DNA of 22,085 bases, from contig JAMQCK010000466.1 in the NCBI GenBank assembly GCA_024196135.1, positions 1 to 22,085 of the forward strand. Direction: 5' to 3'. Below are positions 1 through 8,462 of the stretch, piece after piece; the first letter of the stretch is position 1, and the number at the start of each line of letters is the position of its first letter. Both the position numbers and the translations under genes were made by a program. The DNA is from Pleurotus ostreatus/Saccharomyces cerevisiae fusant. Lineage: Eukaryota; Opisthokonta. Below the pieces are notes generated by a model. The model saw only the letters and a list, made by a program, of their open reading frames with translations, had not been told where the DNA came from and did no database searches.

Positions 1-1246
1 TCGTCAGCTGACGTCGCCTCCTGCAAGCCCGGAATGCCCTGGACACCCTGGATGTTGGGGCTATCCTTGGCCACCACGATATACACCTCAAGCCCGTCAC
101 CGACCTGAAGCACACATAGATCAGCACATGAGCGGATATGCGGGGAAATAGGTCAAGATGCGTTGAATGCGCTTGAGCCTGTTTCTTGGGTCTTCCTGGG
201 CCACTAAAGGCCCAGGGCCGGAAGCGCCTTCGCGAGATATATGGCACGCTAAAAGGCTCGACCCAAGGGCTCAAGCGGAGCTCAACCCATCTTGACCGTG
301 ATTGATAAAGCACCCACCTCGATATGACGCTCCGTCGCGCTCGTGAACGAGTCGATGACGAGCGACAGGACGTGTGGTAGCGGCAGATGCGCAGGGTGCG
401 TCGTGCCCGGTTGCGGGATCTGGTTCTTGAAGTAGATCTATACGGCGCCTATCAGCACGTTGTTATCGCGCGCGCTCGCGCTATGGGAGGTGTGGCGCGG
501 CGGCGCAAGATCGGCGCATCGTCGGGGGCCCGCGCGTCTCGGCGCTGCAGACGCTGCGGCGGGGCGGCGACGGGTGAGCATGAGGCATACCTGATTGTCC
601 AAAAATGGCTGGAGGAGCGACTGCGCTGCACCGGCCGCGCGGCACGTCTCGCGCTCGTAGGAGCCCACGGGGTCGAAGGAGTATACGGATCCGCTGCCTG
701 GAAAAAGGAAAAAGGTCGGTCGGTGGGTGTGCGAGCGTGAGGTGCGGTGACGCGTACCGTCTTCCTCGATGCCGCCGAGGATGATGTAGACATAGAATGG
801 GAAGAAGCGTCGGCCGTAGAGCATCGTCTGAATGAGACGCGCAACCGCCTGTAGAGGCATGTTCTTCGCGTGCGCGTGATGGTACCACTGTTGCGGGGTG
901 AGCGCGATACGTACGCGTTTACGGCGATGCACACACCTCGAGCCGCTGCTTCAACTTCTTCACGAAGGTGTTCCCATCGGCTGCAAAGCCAGTGACCGCG
1001 AGCACGGCCTTGTTTGTTCTGCGCAGGCGATCAGCGATCCGTGCGCGCTGGCAGGATGACGCGTACGCACAATCTGTGCACCTTGGGTGCATAACGCGTC
1101 TGGATGTTGTACCCCTCGCTCTGTCGCGTGTCGCCCGCAATGACACTGAAGTCCGATCCAGCAATGGCAAGCACTGTGCCGCCGTTGTCCGTGTACGGGT
1201 TGAAGGAGTGCTGTGTGGGGTGTCCGAGAGTGACCATGTCGGGCAT
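1..1246 (-). CDS. PRE7: 20S proteasome subunit beta-6 (PSMB1/Pre7), 3' end cut by the window
   Basis: Non-catalytic beta-6 subunit of the 20S core particle, which degrades ubiquitinated proteins in cytosol and nucleus. Spliced exons: 1246-1071, 1018-937, 887-758, 697-591, 437-318 and 104-1 (phases agree at every junction), giving 239 residues before the edge; yeast Pre7 has 241, so only a short tail is missing. Recognisable blocks in order: FNPYTDNGGTVLAIAGSDF near the N-terminus, GDTR, a TGFAADG segment, YGRRFFPFYVY, the family signature VYSFDPVGSYERE, PFLDNQ, DSFTSATERH and VGDGLE. As expected for beta-6 there is no propeptide exposing a catalytic Thr. The start at 1246 gives a short leader; Met at 1237 is an alternative. 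The intron 317-105 is 213 nt against 49-153 nt for the others because it holds an inverted-repeat element. The family assignment is firm; the exact start is less sure. Confidence 0.95.
151..297. repeat. 147-bp inverted-repeat (MITE-like) element inside a PRE7 intron
   Basis: Both ends read GGTCAAGATG inward, and the arms stay complementary for about 40 nt (shared blocks GGTCAAGATG, GTTGA, CGCTTGAGCC and CTTGGGTC) with one mismatch and two small gaps. A second internal hairpin, CTGGGCC/GGCCCAG, lies at 197-214. The element lies wholly between donor (317) and acceptor (105) of the PRE7 intron; without it the intron would be 66 nt, normal for this locus. No clear target-site duplication flanks it. 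This fits a miniature inverted-repeat transposable element or a captured hairpin; the family is not recognised. Confidence 0.7.
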
Positions 1247-1347
1247 CGTACTCGGGATCGTGCAAGATGCGGGTCGAGTTGAACGATCTGAACAGCGACC
1301 GTGCGCTGTAGGAGAAGTATAAGGACGTGCGGAGGAGCGGGGGACGG

Positions 1348-1354
1348 CTATATA
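1348..1354 (-). promoter_or_regulatory. Putative TATA box of PRE7
   Basis: TATATAG on the minus strand, about 100 nt upstream of the PRE7 start codon. Slightly further upstream on the same strand is TTTCCCGCC (around 1390), resembling an MBF/E2F-type site, and a CACGTG box at 1422-1427. These are pattern matches only. Confidence 0.4.
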
Positions 1355-2755
1355 ACGGGCAACAAAATGTGAAAAGCCAAGGTTTCGGCGGGAAATACGA
1401 GTGACGCGTCTCGCTGCCCGTCACGTGCACTTTCCCCGAGGATAGGTCGTATTCCCAAAAAGGATAGTCTTGTCATCGGTTCAACTCCTCCCATCACCAC
1501 CCCGAGTCCGACTCTGATTCTGCGAGATGCCTAAGTTCCACCGCTGAATATGCTGCACTTAGTAGCAGAGACTCACAACCATATATTGGCGGCCCGTCTC
1601 GCCGCCAACAACTCCAGGTTTTCTGAATACAATGCAAGACACCGACCCGATGCAACCGAGGGTCTCGCCATACGTTCCATCTTCTGATGGTAGGTACGCA
1701 ATTATGGCCATCCCCATCACCCGTCCCTTCCTCCGCTTCGCATGGACGAACGCTCGCAAGACTGTGGCGCTTCTATCTCGTATACACCGAGTCTTCCCCG
1801 ATGCCCCCTGGCGCCCCGCTATACTTGCCGTCCTCCTCATCTCGTTGGCACCCCTCTCGAACAACGCTCAGCGCCATTGCGCCCCCCGAAGCGGAGGCTT
1901 TGGCGCTCTCGCCTCGCTATCGAGTCCCCCTTACGCAACCGCTGCTGAGCAGCGCCGCGGACGCGCTCCGTACCTCGAGCAATCTCCGGTGGCGTCGCGC
2001 GCACTGTTTAGCAGTCGGCCCGGGCCTGTATGGGCCCTGCTGCATCTGTGTGCGCCTGCTGCGTTGGCAGAGGTGCTGCGAACGCGATACGTGCTCCCTG
2101 CTGCTGCGTTCATTGACTCGTCACTGGACTTCACAGGCGCCAGGCGCTATCGCCTACCCTCCTGCTCATCTTTCTACCCGGTGTGTGCGCGCCCTCGCAG
2201 GCTCGTGCCACATACTCTGCATCGTGTATGGGAGCGCAGCGGGTTCTCGCCGATGACAGGGATGATAGAATACCGGTACTTCGTCCCGATGGACCCTTCT
2301 TCTGCACCAATGACTGACAGCTGCACACGATGGTGTAGGTGAACTCATCTGACAAAGCGAATGCGAAGTCGACTTCCCTCGCAGCTCGTTCCAGCAGATG
2401 AGCGGCGGCATGAGCTTCCCGTATTGGTGATTCTTCTTCCACCGCTGCTGTCTATCCGCGAGAATTGGACCCACAGCCAGACCATCGTCCCAGAGTCCGT
2501 CTCTCGCCAACAATAGCTTGTCTCCACGCTTGACCTGTTGCTTGTGTCCACACTGCGCGGTACAATTTACTCTGCTTACGTCTCGAAGGACTCCCCCGCT
2601 GCTCACCTGGATACGTACGCCTCCCTCGGAAGATCTGCACACTTTTCCTTGACGACTCTACATGACCAACCCCTCATGAGGCTTTACTGCTCTCGAACTT
2701 CTTCTCTCACAGCCACCCGTACCCGATTTCGGATTCTCCGACTAGAAGGCGTCCT
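1355..2755. other. Stretch without a recognised gene
   Basis: About 1.4 kb upstream of PRE7. Several overlapping open frames occur on both strands but none shows a known domain or convincing splice signals joined to a good frame. The best single candidate (1632-2342, plus) is listed separately. The sequence is GC-rich but no frame is clearly preferred. Confidence 0.5.
1632..2342 (+). CDS. Unrecognised 236-codon open frame, doubtful gene
   Basis: An uninterrupted frame from ATG to TAG. The translation is Ala/Arg/Pro/Ser-rich with one hydrophobic stretch near residues 57-70 (AILAVLLISLAP) and no motif I recognise. A second plus-strand frame (1687-2256) and a minus-strand frame (2166-2642) overlap it and look about equally plausible, so the frame may simply reflect GC-rich DNA poor in stop codons. 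Reported because it is the longest ATG-started frame in the 3-kb gene-poor region. Confidence 0.15.
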   Translation: MQDTDPMQPRVSPYVPSSDGRYAIMAIPITRPFLRFAWTNARKTVALLSRIHRVFPDAPWRPAILAVLLISLAPLSNNAQRHCAPRSGGFGALASLSSPPYATAAEQRRGRAPYLEQSPVASRALFSSRPGPVWALLHLCAPAALAEVLRTRYVLPAAAFIDSSLDFTGARRYRLPSCSSFYPVCARPRRLVPHTLHRVWERSGFSPMTGMIEYRYFVPMDPSSAPMTDSCTRWCR

Positions 2756-2798
2756 TGGATTTGGATCGCGCTTACGGCTGGATATGGATCGCGCTTAC
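2756..2798. repeat. Tandem duplication A (two copies, 23-bp period)
   Basis: Two 20-nt copies at 2756-2775 and 2779-2798 differ at one base (TGGATT versus TGGATA at their starts) and share GGATCGCGCTTAC. It is the first of three unrelated short tandem duplications within about 210 bp. Confidence 0.85.
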
Positions 2799-2835
2799 CA
2801 CCGAACTGTATGACGCCTTGTGCGTACAGTAGAAC

Positions 2836-2873
2836 CTACGACCGATGACCTGTTCTACGACCAATGACCTGCT
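2836..2873. repeat. Tandem duplication B (19-bp unit, two copies plus a partial third)
   Basis: Copies 2836-2854 and 2855-2873 both start CTACGACC and contain ATGACCTG, with two differences. A degenerate third copy starts at 2874, and a related segment CCGATGACCAGTTC follows at about 2901. Confidence 0.85.
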
Positions 2874-2922
2874 CTACGACCGCGATGCACAGGCCAACAT
2901 CCGATGACCAGTTCAGTGGGAT

Positions 2923-2966
2923 CTGGGGCGACCATGCTTTCATCCTGGGGCGACCATGCTTTCATC
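2923..2966. repeat. Tandem duplication C (two perfect 22-bp copies)
   Basis: Copies 2923-2944 and 2945-2966 are identical and directly adjacent; each starts CTGGGGCGACC and ends GCTTTCATC. Perfect identity suggests a recent slippage event. Confidence 0.9.
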
Positions 2967-4310
2967 CGAGAGGCGACCAGCCGCTGGCATATGTCCGACC
3001 TCTACTGAACGGCGACTCCGGCTTTCTGTGTAGGGTGATTGTCCCTTAGCAGATGCGTCGCTGGCTTCCTCATAATTGTGGCAAGGCACCCGCTTAACAT
3101 TCACCTTGTCTCACACATGAAGTGTACCTGCGTTCTCGCGGTTCCGTGTACTATTCATTTTTCAGTGAAACGGGATAATGAGGTGGCGCGGCCCTCGCTA
3201 TGCTGTCGACTCACCATACGGCAGGAAAGTCCTCTCAGACGAGCATTGTGACACCCCAGACGAGCAGGTCTCCCACCACACACGTCTCGCCACTGCTGGC
3301 CCGCCTCGCCGCATCCACATCAGTCTCGTGAGCCAAAGGCGGAAAAATAGAAGTGAGTGCTCTGCACCCGCCTCATTCCCAAAAATCTCTCGACAGTTTT
3401 GTCATTCTACTAGCAGTGGGCGGCGCTCTCTTCCTTACCTTTGGCTTCATCTTCCTCACCCTCGGCCCATCGTGGCTTGCATCTCAAATCCTCGATCTTC
3501 GAAATCCAGCAGACGTCCCCACCTCAAAACGTAAATCGTGGCCGCCTTTTCAATGTCGATCTCGGCGCCCGCGCGGTGCGTCGATGTCGAGGCGGCTTCT
3601 ACTCATGTTTTATCAGCTTCGACAGTTCAGCGCATGGCTTCGACAACACAATGCATGCCTTCCGCACCTTCGGTGATTCAGTAAAAACAATCCTCGACGG
3701 CTCGACGGGGTGATCTGACAATTCATGGAGAAAGACGAGCAATTTTCCGCTTCAATTGACCATATGCTGCTTGAATGGGTTCTACGCCCTGGCAACGTGC
3801 GCACTCAGTGCGCTGATACGAAGTTGGGAACGATGTGCGGCGCGGTCTTGTAGGCCGTATGAGCGCTGGATGGGTGCGTTCGACTTGAGTAGGAAGAATA
3901 CGAACACCGCAGGGCATGATCACAAGAATTCTTTCGACAGAACAAACCCCATCTGAGAAGGCCAGAACCGCGCAATCTATCAGGCCTTCGTACGTCGACA
4001 TATCCGAGTCGTCGTGCGCATTCGACGACGGCGCTACGACTGGCCGTGCGGTGGTGATTATGCGGGAAGTCGTTGCTTTCGCCAAGGTATATGCGGATAA
4101 ATACCTTGTGGACGGGGTAGACCAAATTATGCCCCGTGAGTAGGTCGTTGATTACCTGGACTTTCACGCTGGCCTTGCCACAAAATTCAGGCTCTTCGAC
4201 GGCTAGATATTTGCTGTAGTATCGACCGTACCGGAAAAACCGCTTCTACACGCCTTATTCACAGATAAATATTGTTACAGTTCAACTATTCTCCCTCGAC
4301 ACCTATCCAT
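2967..4310. other. Stretch without a recognised gene
   Basis: About 1.3 kb between the tandem duplications and the 3' end of GSH2. Visible are a plus-strand hydrophobic run (around 3397-3460), preceded by an intron-like GTGAGT...CGACAG (3353-3396), and a 75-codon plus-strand frame at 3916-4143. The apparent intron does not join the hydrophobic frame to an open upstream exon (an in-frame TAG precedes the donor), so I do not call a gene. The last part serves as the GSH2 3' flank. Confidence 0.45.
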
Positions 4311-6083
4311 CTACTCTGCATCCCCCACAAGCAGCACCGAATCCAACACCGAAAACCCAGCCGCCACGCCTCCCTCATTGCTATCCTTCCCCTTCGTCCG
4401 CAACAACCACCCGACCTCGCGCTCCTCCTCCACCTTACCCCCACCGAACAGCGACCACCCGAAGATCCCCAGCTCGCTGACCACCTCCGCGCGCACCGCC
4501 GGCCCGCCCCCACTCCGCACTAAATAGTTCCCCGCCCCCGCAGGCGGCTCGATGAGTTCCATCGCGATCCACGCCGCGCGCTCGGCGGGAGGCAGGGTGT
4601 CGAGAAAGGCGGGGATGGATTCCTTATATACGTTGTTCCCGCCGCCCTCGCGCTGCGGCTTGAGCACGAGGCGGGCGAATTGCTCGCGCGCGCGGAGGAC
4701 GCCGTGGGGTTCGGCGGTGAGTGCATTGGCGGGGTCGGCGGTGGGTATGGTGTCGGCGCTGACGCCGTCCGCGGCGGCGTCGAGCCCCCACATAGCCATC
4801 CAGCTGGCGCGGAGCTCGGCGGCGTCGGTGCGGGTAGCGTCGTCGAGGAAGCGGTCGAGGACGCCGGGCTGGGTGAGGACCTCCTGCACTTTCTTCCCGC
4901 CGGCGAGCTGGAGGGGGATGGTGGGGCACTTGATGGCGGACGAGCGCTCGAGGAGGAAGCGTGTGTCGTAGTTGATCTGAGTGGGGTAATCGGCGGGGGT
5001 GTAGCCGGCGCGAAAGTAGACGGTCGAGATCTCGATGGGAGAGGATATGGAGGAGGGGGCGAGGGCGATGCGCAGGGTCTTCTGCTCATCGACTAAGGCA
5101 GAGGTGGCGAGCTGCTCGAGCGTTTGACGAACGACGTGAATGCCGTGTCTAGAGGTGGTATCGTCAGAATAGGAAGACTGATTCGGTGGCAGGACGTCGT
5201 ACTTCTCAAGGAGTTCATACTCGAGCCAACTTTGATCAAATACATTGCGCTCGCCTCCCTGCACAACAAAAAGAATGTGGGCGCTGGGATATGTTAGCGG
5301 GATGTCCTTGGACAAATAGCGATAGAATACATACCCGGGTTTCCCGTATGCCTTATGCGCTGCTGCGAGGCCGCCTGCAATGCCACTCGTGGTGTCATTC
5401 GAGGGGAAGTTATCGCTCTTCAAGTGCTCGGACGCCTTGAAGTATTCATTCGACTGTTGCAGATACCTTGGTGCGGTTAGAAAAGCGGTGTTTGAATCGA
5501 CTTTGTGGCGCACCTGTGCATCGCAGCTGCACGCTGTGACAAGCAACCAAAGGAGGAAGAAATGGTGTTGAATTCGACCTGCTTTAAGGATGGTTCCTTC
5601 CCCGCGGAAGAGTGCAATAGGTAGTCCGATCGGAAGATCCCTAGGTGAAGAGGCTGGGGACACATCAGTTAACACTATCAGAGGCCACGCGCAAACATCA
5701 CACACCTGCACGGTCTCGTAGCGCAGCGCCTTCCACCCGCGCCACAGCTGTCCGGTGAACTCGTCGACCTTTCCGACTCCCTCTTCTGAGCCCATGACAG
5801 AGTCTAAGAATTTCGTGTCCATAGCGATCCTAGAGTATAGTACATTGTACGTCCGCTGTATCCTCTTAGCCTGATTGAAGAGCTTGCGGGGGAAAGGGGA
5901 GGGGAAGAGTGAGATCGGCGCGTGTATGGCCGCGGCTGGGACCGAGGGTTGCGGGCTCAAGACAGGGAGGTATAGGAGACCGTGGGCGAGCGCCCAAGTA
6001 GTGGCTAGCCTGCTCAGCGCTTCGACCTGCGCCTCGTCCAGAGAGGGAGGCCATTGTTCTATGATCGCCTGCACGTTTGCCAT
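4311..6083 (-). CDS. GSH2: Glutathione synthetase (eukaryotic type)
   Basis: ATP-dependent ligation of glycine to gamma-glutamylcysteine, the second step of glutathione synthesis, in the cytosol. Exons 6083-5706, 5653-5514, 5466-5335, 5283-5203 and 5148-4311 give 522 residues; introns are 52, 47, 51 and 54 nt with clear branch sites. Family landmarks: GIFRSDYLLH (substrate-binding Arg about residue 134), LKQVEFNTISSSFG (Mg-binding Glu/Asn about 153/155), ERNVFDQ, VYFRAGYTP, SSAIKCP (ATP-site Lys), the glycine-rich loop KPQREGGGNN, and near the C-terminus LLRTK followed by GGVAAG (the A-loop). By homology the enzyme is a homodimeric ATP-grasp protein. The start at 6083 gives MANVQAIIEQWPPSL, typical for the family. 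Oddity: the unspliced DNA is also one open frame from this ATG to the stop, because introns 3 and 4 are stop-free multiples of three and introns 1 and 2 have compensating lengths; that reading would garble exon 2 and is not the enzyme. Confidence 0.95.
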   Translation of the reverse strand: MANVQAIIEQWPPSLDEAQVEALSRLATTWALAHGLLYLPVLSPQPSVPAAAIHAPISLFPSPFPRKLFNQAKRIQRTYNVLYSRIAMDTKFLDSVMGSEEGVGKVDEFTGQLWRGWKALRYETVQVCDVCAWPLIVLTDVSPASSPRDLPIGLPIALFRGEGTILKAGRIQHHFFLLWLLVTACSCDAQVRHKVDSNTAFLTAPRYLQQSNEYFKASEHLKSDNFPSNDTTSGIAGGLAAAHKAYGKPGYVFYRYLSKDIPLTYPSAHILFVVQGGERNVFDQSWLEYELLEKYDVLPPNQSSYSDDTTSRHGIHVVRQTLEQLATSALVDEQKTLRIALAPSSISSPIEISTVYFRAGYTPADYPTQINYDTRFLLERSSAIKCPTIPLQLAGGKKVQEVLTQPGVLDRFLDDATRTDAAELRASWMAMWGLDAAADGVSADTIPTADPANALTAEPHGVLRAREQFARLVLKPQREGGGNNVYKESIPAFLDTLPPAERAAWIAMELIEPPAGAGNYLVRSGGGPAVRAEVVSELGIFGWSLFGGGKVEEEREVGWLLRTKGKDSNEGGVAAGFSVLDSVLLVGDAE

Positions 6084-6741
6084 CGTCTAGCTCGCGATTC
6101 TGGGGGGGGGCGATGAGGGAGAAAGTAGCGGATGTTTTGGTAGGAGGCAAGAAGTACAGAGCAGAGTAAGCTACATGTCCGGAAGATTAGCAAACGATGG
6201 CGAACTGATGAATCCGGATTCCAAATACGCGCCCGACGCCGCCTTGCCCCTTTATCAGCGTGACGTTACCATATCGCGTGATGCGTTACCCTATCGCCAC
6301 ATCGCGTCGCGCGCAATTTTCTTCTGGTCTTCCACCTCCATCTTGTCGCGCTCCCTTCCTCCTCCTCATCTCCCCCTCCTCCATTCCTCCCCCCTCCTCC
6401 CCCCCGGCCATCTAGCCTTTTTAGTGCTCTTCTCAGCATCGAACACATGAACGCGTCAATGGTGAGTATTCTCTTGCATCTCCCATTCATGATGATCCGT
6501 TACGGATGTAAAGAGTCAAAGACTCAGTGTCCGAGAGCGCATAAACCCATGTGGATTCTTCCGTTGCCTTCCTTCTGATCCCATGTACACTCTCTTCTTG
6601 AATATCCAGCTAATCCCCCTCCCAGATATCCTGATCTACATTGTCGAAAGCAATAACAATAGCGACTACATCTCTGTATCTTCTAAGCTGCTCCTCAATC
6701 TATACCTTTCATGCTGTCAAACCCGCTTCTCTTGTTCCCAT
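6084..6741. other. Intergenic region: GSH2 promoter and possible plus-strand transcript start
   Basis: Upstream of GSH2 it holds a run of eight G (6102-6109). On the plus strand a strong pyrimidine tract (about 6345-6412, almost only C and T) is followed by an ATG at 6447 with an immediate intron-like donor (ATGGTGAGTATT) and several YAG acceptors near 6600-6630. Pyrimidine tracts like this often precede fungal transcription starts, so a divergent plus-strand transcript running toward the 3' end of the SDR gene is possible. I could not assemble a convincing protein from it. Confidence 0.4.
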
Positions 6742-7692
6742 TCACCAATCCCACTCCCTCGTGCCCGTGAAGTCAATGAACCTCCCACCGTGTGTCTCCC
6801 GCGTCGCCTTCTGCACTTGTTCGAGCATTCCGTTCACGCTCTCCTCCGGCTTGACGCGCGAGATGCTTGCCATCCACGGCTCGTGCTCCAGCACCTCATC
6901 TGACATGTCGGACTCGACGAAGCCAGGGCTGATGGGGAAGGCAACTGCGAGTGGAATGTGTTAGCACGTTCAGTCGCTCTCCGGTCCAGCTTTAGCGAGG
7001 CGTCTCACCGATATCGTGGAAGTCCGTGTGCAACTTGCGCACCGTCCAGTTCAGCGCGGCCTTCGACGCGCCGTAGTTGTACAATCCACCCGGCCACGAT
7101 GCGCCCGTGTGAATGCTGCCCATCGGGGAGGTGAGTGCAACGAATTTCGGTGCCTTGCTCTCCTTGAGGAGAGGGTAGGTCGCCTGGAAGAGGAGTAGTG
7201 GACCGTTGACGTTGATCTGGAGGATGTGTTAGCGCATGTCAGCGTCGCTTCTTTTACTCCCGTTTCTCGCTTTCCCTGCTGAGCATGAGCTCGAGCCACT
7301 CACATCGAAATGTCGAATCATATCCTCCCGCTTCACATCCAGTGCACCCTCGTGCGCGTCCCCAACTGCCGCGTTCGCGATCACAACATCCAGGTGGCCA
7401 GCGGTTTTCCTGATCACCTCTGCCGCCGCGAGGTTGTTCTCCTTGTCCGCCGAGACGAGGGAGATTGCGTGCACCTTGCCCGGGTGCGCGGCGGCGAGCT
7501 TGGAGAGTTCAGTCGCGGAGGCGGGATTGCGTGCACCGGCGAAGACGATGGTGTCGGGACGCGCGGCGAGGGCGGTGACAAGGGCGAGGCCTGAGTAAGT
7601 GCGAGTGAGATTGGATGATGGGGGATGGGTGAGGAAGACTCACCTATCCCGCGGTTCGCGCCGGAGACGAGGTAGACGGTGGGGTTAGACAT
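6742..7692 (-). CDS. Short-chain dehydrogenase/reductase (SDR), NAD(P)-dependent
   Basis: Classical Rossmann-fold oxidoreductase of about 248 residues, probably cytosolic; substrate unknown. Exons 7692-7644, 7590-7304, 7216-7009 and 6944-6742; all phases agree, with introns of 53, 87 and 64 nt. Motifs: cofactor loop SGANRGIG (residues 10-17, its last Gly codon split by intron 1), a VIANAAVG segment corresponding to the NNAG motif, a Ser in LTSPMGS (about 142-146), and the catalytic YxxxK in YGASK (Tyr about 160, Lys about 164). The post-catalytic SPGFVESDM matches SDRs of the C-factor/ketoreductase-like group. The C-terminus is GTREWDW. It sits in tandem with GSH2 and the lipase on the same strand but with its own promoter. 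Substrate class cannot be inferred from sequence alone. Confidence 0.92.
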
Positions 7693-7770
7693 CTAAATGT
7701 TATGTGGAGGACGCTGGGGAGAGGGGGCGAGGAACGATGAATAGAACGACTGACCACCTCGCAGGCCGCC

Positions 7771-7777
7771 ATTTATA
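7771..7777 (-). promoter_or_regulatory. Putative TATA box of the SDR gene
   Basis: TATAAAT on the minus strand (within GGATATAAATGG), about 80 nt upstream of the SDR start codon, a usual spacing for a TATA promoter with a short leader. Confidence 0.5.
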
Positions 7778-8462
7778 TCCCACCAACATGCCCCATTGCC
7801 ATTCACGGGCGTTTCAACCTGAGTGACTCGCAATCCGGTACCGCGTCCTCCCCAAAGGACAGGAGTTGCAGTGTTTGTCATAGACTCATAGGATTTCAGC
7901 TGCAAGGACGGCTCCGGAAGACACCCTGTGAATAGACGTCGAGCGCCCGTGAGGGCCGCAGCAAGTTGACCAGCGGGTCGGACACTGCTTTTGTAAGGGC
8001 ATCCCCATCGCCACTGAGATGGCACTCCCCAAAGCGCGAGCTCGTTGTCTGCAATACTCTCACCTTGGGCGTAACACGCACAGGGACGTGACTACTGTAG
8101 TTCTGTACCTTGCCAAATTCAGCAGCCACGAGGGAGACATGAACAGCGAAGCCGTGGACATAACACAAGGTAGCATTAAGATTCGGTGCTTACTACTTCT
8201 CTTCACATGCGCCATCGCCCGCTTCGTGTCTCTCCATCCTTGTAACCCCCTCTGCGCGTCTCTGCCCTCCAGCTGAGAGAAAGTGCAAGATGCACCTGCA
8301 CGGCACTATTCGCCCTCATCGTCGGGCACTGATTCGTGTATCAGCTCCCGTGTGGCGACGAGCGTGCGATCGCTGTCATCAAAGGCAGAGGGGGTGTTCC
8401 CGGCATACGGGGCAAACAGCCAGAAGCCGGGCCTGATGCGGTAGGCTTGTCGTCCAGTCGCC
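7778..8462. other. Intergenic region between the SDR promoter and the lipase 3' end
   Basis: Nearly 700 bp. Open frames on the minus strand (7896-8168, 8306-8596) and the plus strand (8019-8276) have no recognisable features; 8306-8596 partly overlaps the last lipase exon in another frame. The segment just below 8463 is probably lipase 3' UTR. Nothing else is seen. Confidence 0.5.

Noticed and set aside
438..934. Minus-strand frames of 135-164 codons in the first kilobase
   Set aside because: They read through PRE7 introns or use the wrong frame; the spliced proteasome subunit explains the conserved pieces.
3353..3676. Plus-strand frame with a hydrophobic segment (FVILLAVGGALFLTFGF)
   Set aside because: It begins without an ATG, its first part looks like an intron (GTGAGT...CGACAG), and the upstream sequence has an in-frame stop at the join; insufficient for a gene call.
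4680..5096. Gly-rich plus-strand frame of 138 codons
   Set aside because: Antisense shadow of the GC-rich last exon of GSH2.
4311..6083. A single 590-residue intronless glutathione synthetase
   Set aside because: The continuous frame garbles exon 2; the conserved GIFRSDYLLH...LKQVEFNTISSSFG block lies in another frame and is restored only by removing the 52- and 47-nt introns. The inserts at introns 3 and 4 also interrupt conserved segments.
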